NCBI GenBank assembly: GCA_947625775.1
Contig: CANQPM010000003.1
Coordinates: forward strand, 235,664-299,663
Length of the DNA stretch: 64,000 bases
Direction of reading: 5' to 3'
Source of the DNA: an uncultured Lachnospiraceae bacterium
Lineage (GTDB): Bacteria; Bacillota; Clostridia; Lachnospirales; Lachnospiraceae
A program made the translations under genes and the position numbers. Of this stretch, positions 18,162 to 27,837 are shown piece by piece (positions within the stretch are counted from its first letter, which is position 1; each line of letters begins with the position of its first letter). The notes beneath the pieces were generated by a model, which saw only the letters and a program-made list of their open reading frames with translations, ran no database searches and was not told the DNA's origin.

Positions 18162-18188
18162 TGTTACTTTTGCCTGCGTTCATACGTG
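18162..18188 (+). promoter_or_regulatory. Possible ECF-type autoregulated promoter
   Basis: TGTTAC at 18162-18167, a 17-bp spacer, then CGTG at 18185-18188, resembling the TGAAAC...CGT pattern of ECF promoters. It sits just ahead of the ECF sigma gene, which fits autoregulation. Weak evidence on its own. Confidence 0.35.
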
Positions 18189-18218
18189 TTTAAGGCAAAG
18201 GAGGTGAAAGGCGCGAGT

Positions 18219-18680
18219 ATGGAGGAGGACATAAGAGAAGCTGTCTTAAAGTACAGCGATATGCTCTACAAAATCTGCATCGTGATATTGTGCGATGAGC
18301 AGGACGCGCAGGATGCCGTTCAGGACACTTTTTGCAGGTATATGGAAAAGAAACCAAAATTCCGCGATAGTGAGCATGAAAAGGCGTGGCTTATTAAGGT
18401 GGCGACAAATATCAGCCGCGACATGATAAGGTTTAAAATGCGGCATCCCAAGGTGGCTATCGAGGAGATTGAAAACAGCTTTGCGGCGCCGCAGCAAAGG
18501 GAAACGCTGAGAGAGCTTTTGGCGCTGCCAGTCAAACATAAGACAGTCCTTTATCTGCATTATGTGGAAGGCTACTGCATAAAAGAAATCGCGGGCATTT
18601 TGGAAATAAGCGAGGGTGCGGTGAAAATGCGGCTGCGGCGCGGCAGGGAGCAGATGAAGCTTTTGTGGGAGGAGGAATAG
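18219..18680 (+). CDS. ECF-type RNA polymerase sigma factor
   Basis: 153 residues from ATG 18219, with GGAGG 14 nt upstream; a GTG at 18186 would add 11 residues. Region 2 includes SDMLYKICIVILCDEQDAQD and FCRYMEKKP. Region 4 has CIKEIAGILEISEGAVKMRL, a clear helix-turn-helix. Regions 1 and 3 are absent, as in ECF factors. The next gene starts 3 nt later and encodes a membrane protein with a short cytoplasmic N-terminus, the usual anti-sigma partner. The pair probably responds to an envelope signal. Confidence 0.9.
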   Translation: MEEDIREAVLKYSDMLYKICIVILCDEQDAQDAVQDTFCRYMEKKPKFRDSEHEKAWLIKVATNISRDMIRFKMRHPKVAIEEIENSFAAPQQRETLRELLALPVKHKTVLYLHYVEGYCIKEIAGILEISEGAVKMRLRRGREQMKLLWEEE

Positions 18681-18683
18681 CAG

Positions 18684-19556
18684 GTGAGTGAAAATATCAT
18701 AAAGGAAACAATGGAGCAGATTCATATTTCAGAGGAAATGCAGGAGGAAATCATTATGAATGTCAAAAAGGAAATGGAGAGCAAAAAGAGCGGGAAAAGA
18801 AACTGGAAAAAGACAGCGGCATCTGCAGCGGCGGCAGTGCTTGCCGTAGGCGTTATCGGAATTTCAGCCAACGCAATGATTAAAAGCATAGTAAGGGAGC
18901 GCATGGAGAATATCCCGAAAGAGGAAGTGCAGTTTATTGAGAATATGATTCAAGAGCAGAACGTGGAAGCAGACGTTTTCACGAGAGAGTATTCTGACAG
19001 CGAAAATAAGCGCATGAAACAGCTGGCGCAGGACTATCAGAATGGAGTATTTCCCGAAAAGGAATTGGTTCAGGTAGATGATGAGACAGAGATTGTAGAG
19101 GGGACGCTCTGTTATGTCAAAACCAAGGAGACTTTTTATCTGCCCGACAGGGAGCTTACGGATGAGGAACTACTGGAAATTATTGATTTTAACCACATGA
19201 GGAGCTATGCCATTGAGCAGACTCCCGCTGCGCAGGAGGCTAGGGAAGAATATCTGGCGGAAAAAAACAGGATGGCGGCAATCGTGAGCGAGGCGGGCGG
19301 CATCAGCGAGGATGAAGCGGTGGAAATAGCAAAGAAGCAGATGGAAACTGACCTTGGCGAAAAGGCGAAAGAAATGGAGATTTTGACGGACATATACGGC
19401 AAAGAAGCGTTTTTGATTGACATATCATCTAATGCGGCGGAGTATGATACTGAAAGCAGCGTGGCATACAGCGTAGGCTTTAGAAATGAAGACAGATATA
19501 TTTATGCCTGCATAATTGACGCGGTGGACGGGAGCGTACTTAGAGTGCAGAAATAA
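18684..19556 (+). CDS. Putative membrane anti-sigma factor with PepSY-like C-terminus
   Basis: 290 residues from GTG, preceded by GGAGG overlapping the sigma gene end. Residues 1-48 are cytoplasmic and charged, residues about 50-68 form one membrane helix (AAAAVLAVGVIGISANAM), and the rest is extracytoplasmic. The end (SEDEAVEIAKKQMETDL ... YSVGFRNEDRYIYACIIDA) resembles a PepSY fold. Topology and coupling to the ECF gene argue for an anti-sigma role, but no zinc-binding anti-sigma motif is present. Function is inferred from context. Confidence 0.65.
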   Translation: MSENIIKETMEQIHISEEMQEEIIMNVKKEMESKKSGKRNWKKTAASAAAAVLAVGVIGISANAMIKSIVRERMENIPKEEVQFIENMIQEQNVEADVFTREYSDSENKRMKQLAQDYQNGVFPEKELVQVDDETEIVEGTLCYVKTKETFYLPDRELTDEELLEIIDFNHMRSYAIEQTPAAQEAREEYLAEKNRMAAIVSEAGGISEDEAVEIAKKQMETDLGEKAKEMEILTDIYGKEAFLIDISSNAAEYDTESSVAYSVGFRNEDRYIYACIIDAVDGSVLRVQK

Positions 19557-19578
19557 TATCAATTTTGAAATTAGCGCA

Positions 19579-19616
19579 GGGGACATTCAGAAATGGGTGT
19601 CCCCGACTTATTTTTA
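19579..19616 (+). terminator. Terminator after the ECF operon
   Basis: 7-bp GC-rich stem GGGGACA/TGTCCCC (19579-19585, 19598-19604) followed by a T-rich stretch. Confidence 0.7.
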
Positions 19617-19727
19617 GGGACGCAGGGCGGATAAATTAAATAAAATAGTGGTTGTACAGCAATAGTATTTCGATATATAATAAAAAATGAAGTATTGGAT
19701 ATTGATGTATGTCGGGAGGATTTATTT

Positions 19728-20825
19728 ATGAAGAAAACAAAAAAGCTTGTATTATGCGCGGTACTGGCGCTGGCGGTCTGTTTAGTGGGCGTATTGGGTT
19801 ATGTCGGCTTTTCAAAGCGGACAACCACGGAGACGGTTAAGCTTACATATGGCAGCAGGCAGACTGTCGGAGGCGGCAGCTTGTCTTACAATACGGCGGC
19901 GCAGTCGAATTTCTTTAGCTTGGGCAGCAGCAAGGGCGGAAACTATATGACAGAATCCGCTGCGGCAGACACAGCCGCTTACGTTGAAAACAGCTATGAC
20001 GCAGCGGTGGCAGAGGAGGCGGAAACAGACACAGGCGCAGCCGCACTCACGGACAATAAAAAGCTTCGCAAGACTTACAATTACAGGGTAGAGTCCACAG
20101 AGTACGACAAGTACATAAATGACGTGGAAAAAGCTGTTGAATCATTGGGTGGCTATATCGAGGACTGCAGCGAGGACACATACACGGCGGACACATCTGA
20201 TTTGCTAAAGACCTACACGGTAAGGCGCATGGATTACACAATGCGCGTTCCCGCGGACAAAATGCAGGAGCTGCAGAGGATTGTCGAGAACGGAGTTTTT
20301 ATCCTCAGCCAGAATGAGTATGTTGAGGACGTTACCACGCAGTATATTGATTTGGACACGCATATTCAGGCATTAAAAACAGAATACAGTTATCTTGAAG
20401 AACTTCTTGCGCAAGCTGTATCGGTAACTGAAATAATGGAAGTGCAGGACAGGCTTACGGAAATCAATTACGAGGTCGAAAGCTACGAGAAAACGCTCGA
20501 CGCGCTCAAAAAAGACATTGACTACAGCAAGCTGTATCTTACAGTAAATGAAGTAATCTACTATCAGGACACAGTCACGCGCTACACAAGTGAACTTGCT
20601 GAGTCGTGGGCAAGGATAGTGCAGGAGTGGCTTGAGGAAATCCTGCCTGTAATTGTGTTAGTAATCCTGCCGATTATCATATTGGTATGCGTCGGCATCT
20701 ATTTAGTAGTACGCGCGGCAGGCAAAGCAAGGGTAAAGCATCCGCAGGTGCTTGTATTGCGCCGTGAAGAAGAAAATACGAATGAAAAGCAAAAGAATGC
20801 CGAAAAAATGGAGGAAAAATCATGA
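19728..20825 (+). CDS. DUF4349 membrane-anchored protein
   Basis: 365 residues from ATG 19728, which has GGGAGGA 8 nt upstream. There is a signal-anchor helix (residues 8-26), a low-complexity Ala/Glu stretch, then the DUF4349 domain: paired segments KYINDVEKAVESLGGYIED and RVPADKMQELQRIV, and a coiled coil with VQDRLTEINYEVE. A second membrane helix near the C-terminus (LPVIVLVILPIIILVCVGIY) leaves a charged cytoplasmic tail. The family is found in many Firmicutes with unknown function. Its end overlaps greA by ATGA. Confidence 0.88.
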   Translation: MKKTKKLVLCAVLALAVCLVGVLGYVGFSKRTTTETVKLTYGSRQTVGGGSLSYNTAAQSNFFSLGSSKGGNYMTESAAADTAAYVENSYDAAVAEEAETDTGAAALTDNKKLRKTYNYRVESTEYDKYINDVEKAVESLGGYIEDCSEDTYTADTSDLLKTYTVRRMDYTMRVPADKMQELQRIVENGVFILSQNEYVEDVTTQYIDLDTHIQALKTEYSYLEELLAQAVSVTEIMEVQDRLTEINYEVESYEKTLDALKKDIDYSKLYLTVNEVIYYQDTVTRYTSELAESWARIVQEWLEEILPVIVLVILPIIILVCVGIYLVVRAAGKARVKHPQVLVLRREEENTNEKQKNAEKMEEKS

Positions 20826-21325
20826 ACGACAGACTCACAAAAAGCGACATCAAAAAAATGGAAGAAGAAATCGAGCACAGAAAGCTCGTCGTGAGGAAGG
20901 AGGCGCTCGAGGCGGTAAAGGAAGCGAGGGCGCAGGGCGATTTGAGCGAAAATTTTGAGTACCACGCGGCAAAAAAATTCAAAAACCAAAACGAAAGCCG
21001 CATCAGGTACTTGGAGCGTATGATAAAAACCGCGATAATCATAGAAGACGACACAAACGAAGACGAGGTGGGGCTTAACAAGACAGTCGAGGTAATGTTC
21101 GTGGAGGACGGCACTACAGAAAAATACAGGCTTGTCACCACCATAAGAAACAACCCGCTCGAGGGCTTAATCAGCATAGAATCTCCAGTCGCCAAAGCCC
21201 TGATAGGCCACAAAAGCGGCGAACAGGTGCACGTACAGGTAAACGACAGCTTTGGCTACGACGTGATAATCAAATCCGTGGAGAACACTCCCGCCGACGA
21301 CTCAATCGAGATAAGAAAATTTTAG
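20822..21325 (+). CDS. greA: Transcript cleavage factor GreA/GreB family
   Basis: 167 residues. It binds the RNA polymerase secondary channel and stimulates cleavage of backtracked RNA. The N-terminal coiled coil carries the tip acidic residues in AQGDLSENFEYHAAK. The C-terminal FKBP-like domain follows (GLISIESPVAKALIGHKSGE). The N-terminal half is AC-rich on the coding strand, unlike the G-rich neighbours. The start overlaps the DUF4349 gene by ATGA, so translation is coupled. A second greA elsewhere in the genome is possible. Confidence 0.9.
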   Translation: MNDRLTKSDIKKMEEEIEHRKLVVRKEALEAVKEARAQGDLSENFEYHAAKKFKNQNESRIRYLERMIKTAIIIEDDTNEDEVGLNKTVEVMFVEDGTTEKYRLVTTIRNNPLEGLISIESPVAKALIGHKSGEQVHVQVNDSFGYDVIIKSVENTPADDSIEIRKF

Positions 21326-21442
21326 TAAAAAAAGAATATATAAAGTATAAACAAACTCATAAAAAAATTAACTTGTCTTGACCTGAATTTTTTATAAGCG
21401 TAAAATGGTAAATGATGACAATAATCAGAAAGGGTGAAGTTT

Positions 21443-23188
21443 ATGCTGAAAGTATTAGGCGCGCAAATCAAGGAATTTAAAAAAGATTCCATACTCACGC
21501 CTGTATTCATGATACTTGAAGTTATCATGGAAATGGTTATTCCAATGCTTATGGCGTCTATCATTGACGACGGCGTAAATGCGGGCAACATGAACCATAT
21601 TTATATGGTCGGCGTGCAGATGATAGTTATAGCGCTGATAGGTCTTTGGGCAGGACTTATGGGAGCAAAGTACGGTGCAAGGGCTTCCACGGGTTTTGCG
21701 AGAAATCTAAGAAAAGCGATGTTTGAAAATATCCAGACCTACTCATTTTCAAACATTGACAAGTATTCAACATCAAGCCTTATAACAAGGCTTACGACGG
21801 ACGTTACCAATATGCAGAACTCATATCAGATGATACTGAGAATGGCAATGAGGGCGCCCGCGTCAATGATAATCGCTATGATAATGGCGTTTACAATCAA
21901 TGCAAGGCTTGCCTCAATTTATCTTGTGGCAGTCGTATTTCTTGCCGTCTTTCTTTCACTCATAATACCGAGGGCGACAAAGCATTTCCGTCAGGTGTTT
22001 GAAAAATATGATGAGCTAAATTCAAGCGTTCAGGAAAACGTATCGGCTATACGCGTAGTCAAGGCATACGTGCGTGAGGATTACGAGACGGACAAATTCA
22101 AAAAAGCAAACAGCAACATCTACAATATGTTCCTCAAAGCTGAAAAGCTTGTGGTAATCAATATGCCTCTTATGCAGGCGACAGTCTATACATGTATTTT
22201 GATTATTTCGTGGTTTGGCGCCAAGATGATAGTGGCGGGCGGACTCACGACAGGCGAGATGATGAGCCTGCTTGCCTACTGCATGAATATACTGATGAGC
22301 CTTATGATGGTTTCCATGATTTTTGTAATGCTCACGATGAGCTACGCAAGCGCAAAGCGTATCGCGGAGGTGCTTACGGAAAAATCAGACCTTGAAAATC
22401 CCGAAAAGCCAGTCACAGAGGTAAAGGACGGCAGCATAAGCTTTAATAACGTAAGCTTTGCGTACCACAAGGAAGGAAAGCCCGTGCTTAAAAACATAAA
22501 TCTTGAAATCAAATCGGGTGAGACAATAGGCATTATCGGCGGCACAGGCAGCGCTAAGTCGAGCCTTGTAAACCTGATAAGCCGTCTGTATGACGTTACG
22601 CAGGGACAGCTTTTGGTCGGTGACATAGATGTGCGCAAATATGATATGGAGGCGCTCAGAAATCAGGTTTCAGTAGTTCTGCAGAAAAATGTCCTTTTCA
22701 GCGGCACTATTCTTGAAAACCTCAGATGGGGCGACAAAAACGCAAGCGAGGAGGAATGTATGAGAGCCTGCCAGCTTGCGTGCGCAGACGAATTTATACA
22801 AAAAATGCCTGACAAATACAATACGCGCATAGAGCAGGGCGGCACAAATGTTTCGGGCGGACAGAAACAGCGTCTTTGTATCGCAAGAGCATTGCTAAAA
22901 AAGCCCAAAATACTTATCCTTGATGACAGCACGAGCGCGGTTGACACGGCTACCGACGCCAAGATAAGAAAGGCGTTTGCGGAGGAAATCCCCGACACGA
23001 CAAAGCTTATAATCGCACAGCGAATAAGCAGTGTACAGAACGCGGACAGGATAATAGTAATGGACAATGGCGAGGTTTCAGCCTTCGGCACGCATGATGA
23101 GCTGCTTGAAAGCAGTCCGATTTACCGTGAGGTATATGAATCTCAGACAGGCGGCAATGCCGATTTTGACGAAAACGGAGGTGACTGA
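21443..23188 (+). CDS. ABC exporter half-transporter, degenerate NBD subunit
   Basis: 581 residues from ATG 21443 (AAAGGGTGA upstream). Six membrane helices fill residues 1-320 and the nucleotide-binding domain follows. Walker A is GGTGSAKSS (Ala where Gly is usual). The signature VSGGQKQR is intact. Walker B ends LILDDSTSAVD, with Asp in place of the catalytic Glu. This marks the degenerate half of a heterodimeric type IV exporter of the BmrCD/TM287-288 kind. The partner starts 2 nt downstream. The substrate is unknown, though multidrug export is common in the family. Confidence 0.93.
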   Translation: MLKVLGAQIKEFKKDSILTPVFMILEVIMEMVIPMLMASIIDDGVNAGNMNHIYMVGVQMIVIALIGLWAGLMGAKYGARASTGFARNLRKAMFENIQTYSFSNIDKYSTSSLITRLTTDVTNMQNSYQMILRMAMRAPASMIIAMIMAFTINARLASIYLVAVVFLAVFLSLIIPRATKHFRQVFEKYDELNSSVQENVSAIRVVKAYVREDYETDKFKKANSNIYNMFLKAEKLVVINMPLMQATVYTCILIISWFGAKMIVAGGLTTGEMMSLLAYCMNILMSLMMVSMIFVMLTMSYASAKRIAEVLTEKSDLENPEKPVTEVKDGSISFNNVSFAYHKEGKPVLKNINLEIKSGETIGIIGGTGSAKSSLVNLISRLYDVTQGQLLVGDIDVRKYDMEALRNQVSVVLQKNVLFSGTILENLRWGDKNASEEECMRACQLACADEFIQKMPDKYNTRIEQGGTNVSGGQKQRLCIARALLKKPKILILDDSTSAVDTATDAKIRKAFAEEIPDTTKLIIAQRISSVQNADRIIVMDNGEVSAFGTHDELLESSPIYREVYESQTGGNADFDENGGD

Positions 23189-23190
23189 TA

Positions 23191-25098
23191 ATGCCAGGAC
23201 CAATGGGACCAAGGCGCGGAGGCGGTCCGAGACCAAAAATTGAAAATCCAGGAAAGCTTTTTAAGCGCCTTATGGGATATGTAATGAAGAACTATACTCC
23301 GCATGTAATTATCGTAGTTATATGCATATTTGTCGGAGTGCTTGCAAACATACAAGGTACATTGTTTACGCAGACGCTTATTGACAGTTATATCGTGCCG
23401 CTTTTGGGTATGGATAATCCTGATTTTTCGGGGCTTGCGCATGCAATAGCGAGAGTAGCCTGCTTTTATGCGGTAGGCGCGTTGTCGGCTTATATCTATA
23501 ACCGCATAATGATTAACGTAAGCCAGGGTACAATGCGCAATATCCGAAACGATATGTTTTCAAAAATGGAAACACTTCCAATCAAATATTTTGACACTCA
23601 CGCGCATGGCGATATAATGTCATGCTACACAAACGATATCGACACATTAAGGCAGATGATAAGCCAGAGTATGCCGCAGTTTTTAAACAGTGCGATTACT
23701 ATTGTGAGTGTGCTGATAAGTATGATAGTGCTGAGTGTTCCGCTTACGATAGTGACGCTTATAATGGTATGCATAGTGCTGTTTGTTACCAAAAAAGCGA
23801 CAGGGCTGTCAGGCAGGTATTTCCTCGCGCAGCAGAAAGCGCTTGGCGCAGTAAACGGCTTTGTCGAGGAAATGATGGAAGGGCAGAAGGTGGTAAAGGT
23901 ATTCTGCCACGAGGAAGAAAATATAGCGCGGTTCAACGAGCTTAATGATGAGCTTTTTGACAGCGCTTACAATGCAAACCAGTACGGAAATATGCTCGGT
24001 CCGATAAACGCGCAGCTTGGCAATTTAAGCTATGTGGTATGCGCGATTGTCGGCGGCGTATTGGCACTCAACAAAATCGGCGGGCTTACGCTTGGCGGGC
24101 TTGCAAGCTTCCTTACGTTTAACAAGAGCTTCAATATGCCTATAAACCAGATAAGCATGCAGTTTAACGCGGTCGTAATGGCTCTTGCGGGCGCGGACAG
24201 GGTATTTAAGCTTATTGACGAAGAACCCGAGATGGACGAGGGCTATGTATCGCTTGTGAACGCTGAGCTTGTAAACGGCGAGATAAGGGAAACGCCAAAG
24301 CACACAGGCCTATGGGCGTGGAAACATTACCACAAGGCAAGCGACACGACTACTTATCAAAGGCTTGAAGGCGCTGTGCAGTTCGATGATGTTGACTTTG
24401 GCTACAATGATGACAAGATGGTGCTGCACAATATCATAATGTATGCAAAGCCTGGGCAGAAGATTGCCTTTGTAGGATCTACGGGCGCGGGCAAGACGAC
24501 GATTACCAACCTGATAAACCGTTTTTACGACATTCAGGATGGCAAGATTAGGTATGACGCGATAAACGTAAACAAGATAAAGAAAGCTGATTTGAGGCGT
24601 TCTCTTGGAATAGTTTTGCAGGACACGCATCTTTTCACGGCGACGGTTATGGAAAATATACGCTATGGAAAGCTTGACGCGACCGACGAGGAGGTTATCG
24701 CGGCGGCAAAGCTTGCGAATGCACATGATTTCATAGAGAGGCTTCCGCAGGGGTACAACACGCTGCTTACGGGCGACGGGGCTAACTTAAGCCAAGGGCA
24801 GAGACAGCTCCTTGCAATCGCGAGGGCGGCGATAGCGGATCCGCCTGCGCTTATTCTTGACGAGGCGACAAGCTCAATTGATACGCGTACTGAGAAAATC
24901 GTGCAGGACGGCATGGATAAGCTGATGAAGGGCAGGACAACATTCGTTATCGCGCACAGGCTGTCCACTGTCAAGAACAGCGATTGTATCATGGTGCTTG
25001 AACAGGGCAGGATTATCGAGCGCGGCACGCATGATGAGCTTATAGAGGCTAAGGGTAAGTATTACCAGCTGTATACGGGTAATGCTATTACGGCGTAA
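23191..25098 (+). CDS. ABC exporter half-transporter, catalytic NBD subunit
   Basis: 635 residues. Six membrane helices follow a Pro/Gly-rich N-terminal tail. The NBD has a canonical Walker A GSTGAGKTT, a modified signature LSQGQRQ, and Walker B LILDEATSSID with the catalytic Glu. Together with the preceding gene it forms a heterodimer with one consensus ATP site. GGAGGTG within the end of the upstream gene is the RBS. A 40-residue insert between the membrane and ATPase parts (GEIRETPKHTGLWAWKHY) is typical of this subfamily. Confidence 0.94.
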   Translation: MPGPMGPRRGGGPRPKIENPGKLFKRLMGYVMKNYTPHVIIVVICIFVGVLANIQGTLFTQTLIDSYIVPLLGMDNPDFSGLAHAIARVACFYAVGALSAYIYNRIMINVSQGTMRNIRNDMFSKMETLPIKYFDTHAHGDIMSCYTNDIDTLRQMISQSMPQFLNSAITIVSVLISMIVLSVPLTIVTLIMVCIVLFVTKKATGLSGRYFLAQQKALGAVNGFVEEMMEGQKVVKVFCHEEENIARFNELNDELFDSAYNANQYGNMLGPINAQLGNLSYVVCAIVGGVLALNKIGGLTLGGLASFLTFNKSFNMPINQISMQFNAVVMALAGADRVFKLIDEEPEMDEGYVSLVNAELVNGEIRETPKHTGLWAWKHYHKASDTTTYQRLEGAVQFDDVDFGYNDDKMVLHNIIMYAKPGQKIAFVGSTGAGKTTITNLINRFYDIQDGKIRYDAINVNKIKKADLRRSLGIVLQDTHLFTATVMENIRYGKLDATDEEVIAAAKLANAHDFIERLPQGYNTLLTGDGANLSQGQRQLLAIARAAIADPPALILDEATSSIDTRTEKIVQDGMDKLMKGRTTFVIAHRLSTVKNSDCIMVLEQGRIIERGTHDELIEAKGKYYQLYTGNAITA

Positions 25099-25112
25099 GA
25101 ATTAATGAAAGC

Positions 25113-25155
25113 AGGGCAGTCTATTTGTGAATGAAGTGATAGGCTGCCCTTGTTG
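25113..25155 (+). terminator. Terminator-like hairpin after the ABC exporter
   Basis: AGGGCAG (25113-25119) pairs with CTGCCCT (25144-25150), extended by CTAT/ATAG inside. Only a weak T-rich tail follows. Confidence 0.6.
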
Positions 25156-25224
25156 TAGTATTATTGTATGAGTTTATGTCTTGGTATTGTTAAGTGAAAA
25201 AGATAAATTTATGGAGAGTGGAAG

Positions 25225-25605
25225 ATGAACGAACTATTAGATTTTTTGAAAAATAACATCACAGATGAAATGCCATTGGAAAATATTGTTGATGTGTTTG
25301 AGCAGATGTGCAGTATTCCAGCGGGTGAGGATATGATTTTATTTGAGACGGGGACATTTTCATTTACAGGCGAGCCGACGTTTCAAATTTCGCTTGTCAG
25401 GCAGTTTCCGAATGATGATGAGTATTATCAGGTGCATGTGGATATATTGTATAAGCCAAGTGCTGAAAATGAGATGTTTAGTGAAACAGTATGGAATGAA
25501 GACATAAGTGGGAGCATATTTGATTATATCAGAAAATCACAGGCTTATGCATATGCAAAAAATGAACAATATATGAAAACAGAAATGTATATAGATGAGA
25601 CATAA
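25225..25605 (+). CDS. Hypothetical protein
   Basis: 126 residues, acidic, no signal peptide or membrane segment. I do not recognise the family. It has a predicted helix at residues 1-30 and a beta-rich middle (FETGTFSFTGEPTFQISLVR). Similar small proteins near HD-domain genes are common in Lachnospiraceae, but no function can be assigned. Its last 11 bases overlap an upstream extension of the HD gene. RBS GGAGAGTGGAAG. Confidence 0.7.
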   Translation: MNELLDFLKNNITDEMPLENIVDVFEQMCSIPAGEDMILFETGTFSFTGEPTFQISLVRQFPNDDEYYQVHVDILYKPSAENEMFSETVWNEDISGSIFDYIRKSQAYAYAKNEQYMKTEMYIDET

Positions 25606-25651
25606 TTTTCCTGTTAAATACAGAGAATTTAGAATTAAAAAGGTGACAAAA

Positions 25652-26434
25652 ATGATTATAGACAGGCAAAAAGCCCTAAATGTGTTTAATGCATATGTGG
25701 GCAATTATGATGCAAACGACGAGAAAATAAAGCTCAAAATAGAACACACCTATCGCGTATGTGAGCTATGCGAGCGTATAGCAAAGGAATCAGGCTTTGA
25801 CAAAGACGAAATAGAAATAGCATGGCTTACGGGCTTGTTGCATGATGTGGGAAGATTTGAGCAGCTTCGCAGATACGGCACTTTTATCGATGCGCAGTCT
25901 ATAGACCACGCAGAGTTTGGCGCGGATATACTCTTTAAGGAGGGTAAAATACGTGACTATGTAGATGACGCTTCGGAGGATTTGCTACTGGAGCGGACAG
26001 TCAGATGCCACAGCGCATACAAAGTCCCAAATAGCTACAGCAGACGCGAGAAAAAGTTTGCTGACCTTTTGCGCGACGCGGACAAGATAGATATTTTGAA
26101 GGTAAATATAATCGTGCCTTTGGAGGAAATATACAATGTCACGACAAGCGAGCTAAAAAACTGCCGAGTGAGCGATGAAGTGATGCAGGCGTTTAATGAG
26201 GAGCATGCCGTTTTGCGCAGCCTGAAGAAAACGCCCGTTGACAATGTAGTCGGACATATTTCTCTTGTATATGAGCTTGTATATCCGGTAAGTTATATGA
26301 TAGTATATGAACAGGGATTTTTAAATAAGCTGATGAATTTTGAGTCAGAGCTTCCCGAGACAAACAGGCAATTTGAACAGATACGCGCAAAAATGAGCGC
26401 GTACATAAAAGCGCGCAGCGCAGAAAAGAGGTAA
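25652..26434 (+). CDS. HD-domain phosphohydrolase
   Basis: 260 residues from ATG 25652 (AAAGGTGAC upstream); an earlier in-frame ATG at 25595 lacks an RBS. The HD motif is split as HTYRVCELCERIA, then GLLHDVGRFEQLRRYGTF with the metal-binding HD pair, and DADKIDILK downstream. Such proteins hydrolyse nucleotides or phosphoesters; the substrate is not clear. It ends 3 nt before the aldo-keto reductase gene, so the two are probably one transcript. Confidence 0.9.
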   Translation: MIIDRQKALNVFNAYVGNYDANDEKIKLKIEHTYRVCELCERIAKESGFDKDEIEIAWLTGLLHDVGRFEQLRRYGTFIDAQSIDHAEFGADILFKEGKIRDYVDDASEDLLLERTVRCHSAYKVPNSYSRREKKFADLLRDADKIDILKVNIIVPLEEIYNVTTSELKNCRVSDEVMQAFNEEHAVLRSLKKTPVDNVVGHISLVYELVYPVSYMIVYEQGFLNKLMNFESELPETNRQFEQIRAKMSAYIKARSAEKR

Positions 26435-26437
26435 ATT

Positions 26438-27466
26438 ATGCTTACAGTAAAATTAGGAAACACAGGAATAATCGCAAACAAAAACGGCTTTGGGGCGCTG
26501 CCGATACAGAGAATTGACGAGAGCAGCGCTATAGAGCTTATACATATGGCGCTTGACGGCGGCGTGAACTTTTTCGATACGGCGCGCGCCTACAGCGACA
26601 GCGAAGAAAAGCTTGGCAAGGCGCTTGCGGGCGTGAAGCGTGAGAGCTACTATATCGCGACAAAGACAATGGCGCGGACAAAGGAAAAGCTTGTTGAGGA
26701 TTTGGACACATCATTAAAGACTTTAAAGACAGACTATATTGACATATACCAGCTTCACTGTGTACCGAAGTGTTTCCGCCCAGACGAGGAGGACGGCATG
26801 TATGAGGCGCTGCTAAAGGCTAAGGAGCAGGGAAAAATCCGCCACATAGGCATTACGGCGCATTTGCTCAATGTCGCGGAGGAGATAGTGGAGAGCGGTC
26901 TTTATGAGACACTGCAGTATCCGTTTGCATACATTTCTATGCCGCGCGAGGTAGAGCTGGTGAAAAAATGCGGCAAGGCGGGCATGGGGTTTCTTGGCAT
27001 GAAGGGGCTTGCGGGCGGACTTCTCACAAACGCAAAGCTCTGTTACTGGTTTGCGGCTCAGCATGAGGAGGTGTTGCCGCTCTGGGGTGTGCAGAGGGAG
27101 AGCGAACTGGCGGAATTTTTATCATTCCAGGAAAATCCGCCTGTTATGGACGATGAGATGAAAGCGACATATGAGAAGGATTTGAAAGAGCTTTCAGGCG
27201 ATTTCTGCCGCGGGTGCGGATATTGTATGCCTTGTCCTATGGATATAAAAATAAATAACTGTGCTCGTACATCACAGCTTATCAGGCGCTCGCCCTCTGC
27301 ATCATGGCTCAGCGCGGACTGGCAGAAGGAGATGGCAAAGATTAAGAACTGCCTGCATTGCGGCAAATGCGCGTCAAGGTGTCCGTATGGGCTTGACACG
27401 CCGAAGCTTTTGGAGAAAAATCTGGAGGATTATGAGGGTATTTTGGCAGGGACAGTCAGCATATAA
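26438..27466 (+). CDS. Aldo/keto reductase with C-terminal 4Fe-4S domain
   Basis: 342 residues. The TIM-barrel reductase part has FFDTARAYSDSEEKLGKAL with the catalytic Asp/Tyr, and IDIYQLHCV. The C-terminal 90 residues hold ferredoxin-like cysteine motifs CRGCGYCMPCPMD and CLHCGKCASRCPYGLD. This combined form is common in anaerobes and is thought to move electrons between Fe-S clusters and NAD(P)H-dependent carbonyl reduction. Context near the Rnf operon may be meaningful, though a terminator lies between. Confidence 0.93.
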   Translation: MLTVKLGNTGIIANKNGFGALPIQRIDESSAIELIHMALDGGVNFFDTARAYSDSEEKLGKALAGVKRESYYIATKTMARTKEKLVEDLDTSLKTLKTDYIDIYQLHCVPKCFRPDEEDGMYEALLKAKEQGKIRHIGITAHLLNVAEEIVESGLYETLQYPFAYISMPREVELVKKCGKAGMGFLGMKGLAGGLLTNAKLCYWFAAQHEEVLPLWGVQRESELAEFLSFQENPPVMDDEMKATYEKDLKELSGDFCRGCGYCMPCPMDIKINNCARTSQLIRRSPSASWLSADWQKEMAKIKNCLHCGKCASRCPYGLDTPKLLEKNLEDYEGILAGTVSI

Positions 27467-27837
27467 AGGAAACAGCTGTAGGAAGTTTATAAAGGACAAT
27501 TAAGCTCAACATAGGGCTGATCATGAAAAAATTTGCTAAATACTTCACAGAGATTTACTGGCAAAAGATGAAAATTTCATTGAAGTGATTATGGAGGCAG
27601 TAGTCTAAAAATTGAATATAGGTAATAAGGAACAAAAATAGGGCTGCTCATTGTGAACAGCCCTAACTACATGCATTTTTTGTAGAGATTCATGGTTTTG
27701 AAATTGGCGTCAATAAAATGTGAAATATTATCAAAAAAGGTAGTAAAATTCGCAGAATAATAGTATAATTTTCATAAAAGCTAATCACAGACGAAAATCT
27801 GAAAAACCAAAATAAAAAGAGGAAAGAAGGGAAAGCG
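27467..27837. other. Intergenic region before the Rnf operon
   Basis: 371 bp. It holds a terminator at 27640-27681 and a likely operon promoter with -10 TATAAT at 27764-27769 but a poor -35. A 21-codon frame starting at ATG 27523 has no RBS and looks like a gene remnant at most. Confidence 0.5.
27640..27681 (+). terminator. Terminator after the aldo-keto reductase gene
   Basis: Stem AGGGCTG/CAGCCCT (27640-27646, 27658-27664) with a TTTTTT run about 12 nt further on. Confidence 0.65.
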
